A stretch of 15,660 nt of DNA from NCBI GenBank assembly GCA_947177545.1, contig CAMWVF010000006.1, positions 1 to 15,660 of the forward strand. The letters run 5' to 3'. The translations under genes were made by a program, and so were the position numbers. Of this stretch, positions 14,413 through 15,660 are shown in pieces. Numbering within the stretch: position 1 is the stretch's first letter; every line of letters starts with the position of its first letter. Source of the stretch: an uncultured Clostridia bacterium (GTDB taxonomy: Bacteria > Bacillota > Clostridia > Oscillospirales > Ruminococcaceae). A model generated the notes under the pieces. The model did no database searches. It had not been told where the DNA came from and saw only the letters and a program-made list of their open reading frames with translations.

Positions 14413-15342
14413 ATGGATATTCGCAATGCGGCGCTGCGGCTGAAGCTTTCAAACGGCACGTATTACACCCCTGCGGGGCTTATCGGCTTCAAGTGCCGAA
14501 AGGAACGGTACACGCCATACATCAGCCTTGACGCGACCGCCGTTTGCAATAGTGGGGACGCCGTTTCAGACGTTCGTGAGGTGCGGCTTGAAATCGGCGG
14601 GAAAGCAGTCCACAGCGGAATTATGGACAACATGACAATATCCGAAAGCGGCGGCTTGAAAAGGATGCGCATAACGTCCAGAGGATTTTCCTCAATGCTG
14701 TCACAGAACGAGCTTGAGCCGGGACTTTTGGCAGGAATTACCCTGAACAAGCTTATGTCGGAAAGCATGGTGGTGCCCAATGTTACTTGGCAAAGCAGCG
14801 CGGACAGCGTACGGTACATATACATCAAGGAGCATGACAGCCAGTGGGCGGCGATAGTCAGTCTCGGGCTTACCCTGAACGGGCAGTACCCCTACATAGG
14901 CGGTACCAACGAGGTGCGGCTGACACAGCGTTCCGCCGAGGTTTTCACCCCGCAGAACATCTGCGAGACGGGTACTGCCGAGGATTACTCCAAAATGGCG
15001 AGCCACTACCACATGAAGGACGTGAACGGCGATTACAGCTACAATTACACCGACGGCTACGCAGAGGGCAGGGGGATAATACGCCACAAATATATCAATT
15101 TTGACAGGCAGTTCCTTTCCCTTGCGGATTTCGGACTGCAATACAAGCTGAACTTTTCCCGCCGCGGCTGCCGAAGCAAATTCATGAAGTACATTGGCTG
15201 GTGCGGCGAGGAGATACGCAGCATGATAAAATTCCCTGACGGCACGGTCGCGGAGGTCTCCGCCGTTGAGATCTCGGGAAACGTCAAAAAGGGTATTTTT
15301 ACCACAACAAGCTGCTATTATGACAAGTACTGCAACATTTAA
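14413..15342 (+). CDS. Putative tail hub-like protein (GpD/XkdQ/Mu gp44-like suspected)
   Basis: A 309-residue protein, the last of the module. Residues 1-95 look like a beta-barrel of the tail-hub type (LRLKLSNGTYYTPAGLIGF, EVRLEIGGKAVHSGIMDNM, KRMRITSRGFSSMLSQ), similar in pattern to late-control D and XkdQ proteins. A helical GITLNKLMSESMVVPNV segment follows at 108-124, then a second strand-rich half ending in FPDGTVAEVSAVEISGNV. Such hubs join the tail tube to the puncturing device, yet no tube, tape-measure or spike gene is present here. ATG 14413 follows AGGAGG six bases away. It is possible that the protein closes the capsid vertex instead. Confidence in coding is high, in function low to moderate. 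Confidence 0.5.
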   Translation: MDIRNAALRLKLSNGTYYTPAGLIGFKCRKERYTPYISLDATAVCNSGDAVSDVREVRLEIGGKAVHSGIMDNMTISESGGLKRMRITSRGFSSMLSQNELEPGLLAGITLNKLMSESMVVPNVTWQSSADSVRYIYIKEHDSQWAAIVSLGLTLNGQYPYIGGTNEVRLTQRSAEVFTPQNICETGTAEDYSKMASHYHMKDVNGDYSYNYTDGYAEGRGIIRHKYINFDRQFLSLADFGLQYKLNFSRRGCRSKFMKYIGWCGEEIRSMIKFPDGTVAEVSAVEISGNVKKGIFTTTSCYYDKYCNI

Positions 15343-15361
15343 TTTTATACCATTATATACC

Positions 15362-15411
15362 ATAATGCTGAGCCGCTTTTACACGGTTCGGCATTATTTT
15401 TGTTTGTTTTT
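15362..15411 (+). terminator. Strong intrinsic terminator at the end of the phage module
   Basis: ATAATGCTGAGCCG (15362-15375) pairs with CGGTTCGGCATTAT (15384-15397) over 14 bp with two G-U pairs, then a T-rich tail. It lies 19 bp after the hub-like gene stop. Confidence 0.9.
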
Positions 15412-15443
15412 GGACTTTTTGCAGTAAATTCCCCGACGTTTTT

Positions 15444-15473
15444 GTGCAATAAGACGATATTGCATATTTTTTG
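15444..15473 (+). terminator. Second terminator before the tRNA promoter
   Basis: TGCAATA (15445-15451) pairs with TATTGCA (15458-15464) around AGACGA, followed by TATTTTTT. It shields the tRNA gene from read-through out of the phage module. Confidence 0.7.
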
Positions 15474-15483
15474 AAAAAAACTC

Positions 15484-15512
15484 TTGACTTTTGTGCCGTT
15501 TTGGTGTAATAT
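15484..15512 (+). promoter_or_regulatory. SigA-type promoter of the tRNA gene
   Basis: A -35 box TTGACT (15484-15489) and a -10 box TAATAT (15507-15512) stand 17 bp apart, preceded by an A/T-rich tract that could be an UP element. Transcription would start near 15519 and give a leader of about 85 bases ahead of the tRNA. Confidence 0.7.
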
Positions 15513-15526
15513 TAGTAAGTCGCAAG

Positions 15527-15586
15527 AAACGTCAACCGCAACAGCGGAACACACGGACAAGCAATATACGGGCAAAACGTCAACCG
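15527..15586 (+). repeat. 12-bp direct repeats and hairpins in the tRNA leader
   Basis: AAACGTCAACCG occurs at 15527-15538 and 15575-15586. Next to the first copy, CCGC-aaca-GCGG (15536-15547) forms a perfect tetraloop hairpin. Around the second copy CAATATACGG (15562-15571) can pair with CCGTATTG (15584-15591) with a two-base bulge. Confidence 0.6.
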
Positions 15587-15605
15587 TATTGTTGCCTACA
15601 AGCAT

Positions 15606-15660
15606 GGGAGCATAGCTCAGCTGGGAGAGCATCTGCCTTACAAGCAGAGGGTCATAGGTT
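15606..15660 (+). tRNA. tRNA-Val(UAC), 3' end outside window
   Basis: The acceptor strand GGGAGCA, the D arm GCTC-AGCTGGGA-GAGC and the anticodon arm TCTGC-CTTACAA-GCAGA are all present. The anticodon TAC reads GUA, so this is a valine tRNA. The variable loop has begun and the T arm and 3' acceptor strand lie beyond the window. Whether more tRNA genes follow cannot be seen. Confidence 0.95.

Larger units (their letters stand above)
6689..15411 (+). mobile_element. Reduced prophage-like module (lysis, packaging, head and connector genes only)
   Basis: Ten consecutive + strand genes of phage origin run from a promoter at 6689 to a terminator at 15411, between dapL and a tRNA-Val. They encode an amidase, holin, small and large terminase, portal, HK97-type capsid protein, prohead-protease-like protein, connector, tail-completion-like protein and hub-like protein. 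All are open and visible catalytic residues are present. No integrase, excisionase, repressor, replication, tail tube, sheath or tape-measure gene is present, and I found no flanking direct repeats that would mark attachment sites. Base and codon habits look like those of the flanking housekeeping genes by eye, which suggests long residence. Whether it is a remnant, a satellite or a domesticated particle is open. Confidence 0.8.

Noticed and set aside
14701..15363. Minus-strand open frame opposite the hub-like gene
   Set aside because: The + strand frame has a strong AGGAGG site, tight spacing and operon position; the antisense frame starts within the terminator region.
15346..15363. Two TATACCAT units ten bases apart after the hub-like gene
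   Set aside because: Short, AT-rich and limited to two copies; likely chance.
15606..15660. tRNA-Val as an attachment site for the phage module
   Set aside because: Integrases normally use the 3' part of a tRNA; here the module abuts the 5' promoter side, no integrase is present, and I see no copy of tRNA sequence on the left edge near 6563-6740.

Overview
The window looks like chromosomal DNA of a Gram-positive anaerobe of the Clostridia, probably Ruminococcus or a close relative in the Oscillospiraceae. The clues are a glutamate synthase split into separate domain genes, an ANTAR regulator, the diaminopimelate-aminotransferase route to lysine and peptidoglycan (dapL next to dapF), strong AGGAGG-type ribosome sites and clostridial-type phage genes. 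The genus is an inference. Every gene I accept lies on the + strand.

Positions 1-3770 hold a nitrogen-assimilation operon. It contains the 3' part of the FMN and iron-sulfur synthase domain of glutamate synthase, a GNAT acetyltransferase, a 16-cysteine ferredoxin-like protein, an FAD/NAD(P)H oxidoreductase and a separate GXGXG-domain subunit. Together they would move electrons from NAD(P)H or ferredoxin through flavin and Fe-S centres to the FMN site that makes glutamate. A perfect 11-bp hairpin ends the operon. Positions 3800-6606 form a second unit with its own extended -10 promoter: an ANTAR RNA-binding regulator with a degenerate receiver, then dapF and dapL, closed by a terminator.

Positions 6689-15411 carry a compact phage-derived module bounded by terminators. 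It has two transcription blocks. The first is a lysis cassette (zinc amidase and holin) with its own promoter and terminator. The second is a packaging, head and connector block: small terminase, large terminase, portal, HK97-type major capsid protein, prohead-protease-like protein, head-tail connector, a tail-completion-like protein and a hub-like protein. Key residues of the enzymes I can inspect are intact and no reading frame is broken. There is no integrase, repressor, replication gene, tail tube, sheath or tape-measure gene. The module ends at tandem terminators and is followed directly by a tRNA-Val promoter and the first 55 bases of tRNA-Val(UAC).

The main candidate for something undescribed is this module. 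It is an intact but drastically reduced capsid, packaging and lysis set, fixed between housekeeping genes. It could be a domesticated particle, for example one resembling a gene transfer agent, a satellite that borrows tails, or a decaying prophage. Non-coding structure inside it is also notable: hairpins on both sides of the capsid gene, a nested inverted repeat joined to three 16-bp tandem repeats, and an attenuator-like leader before the terminase genes.
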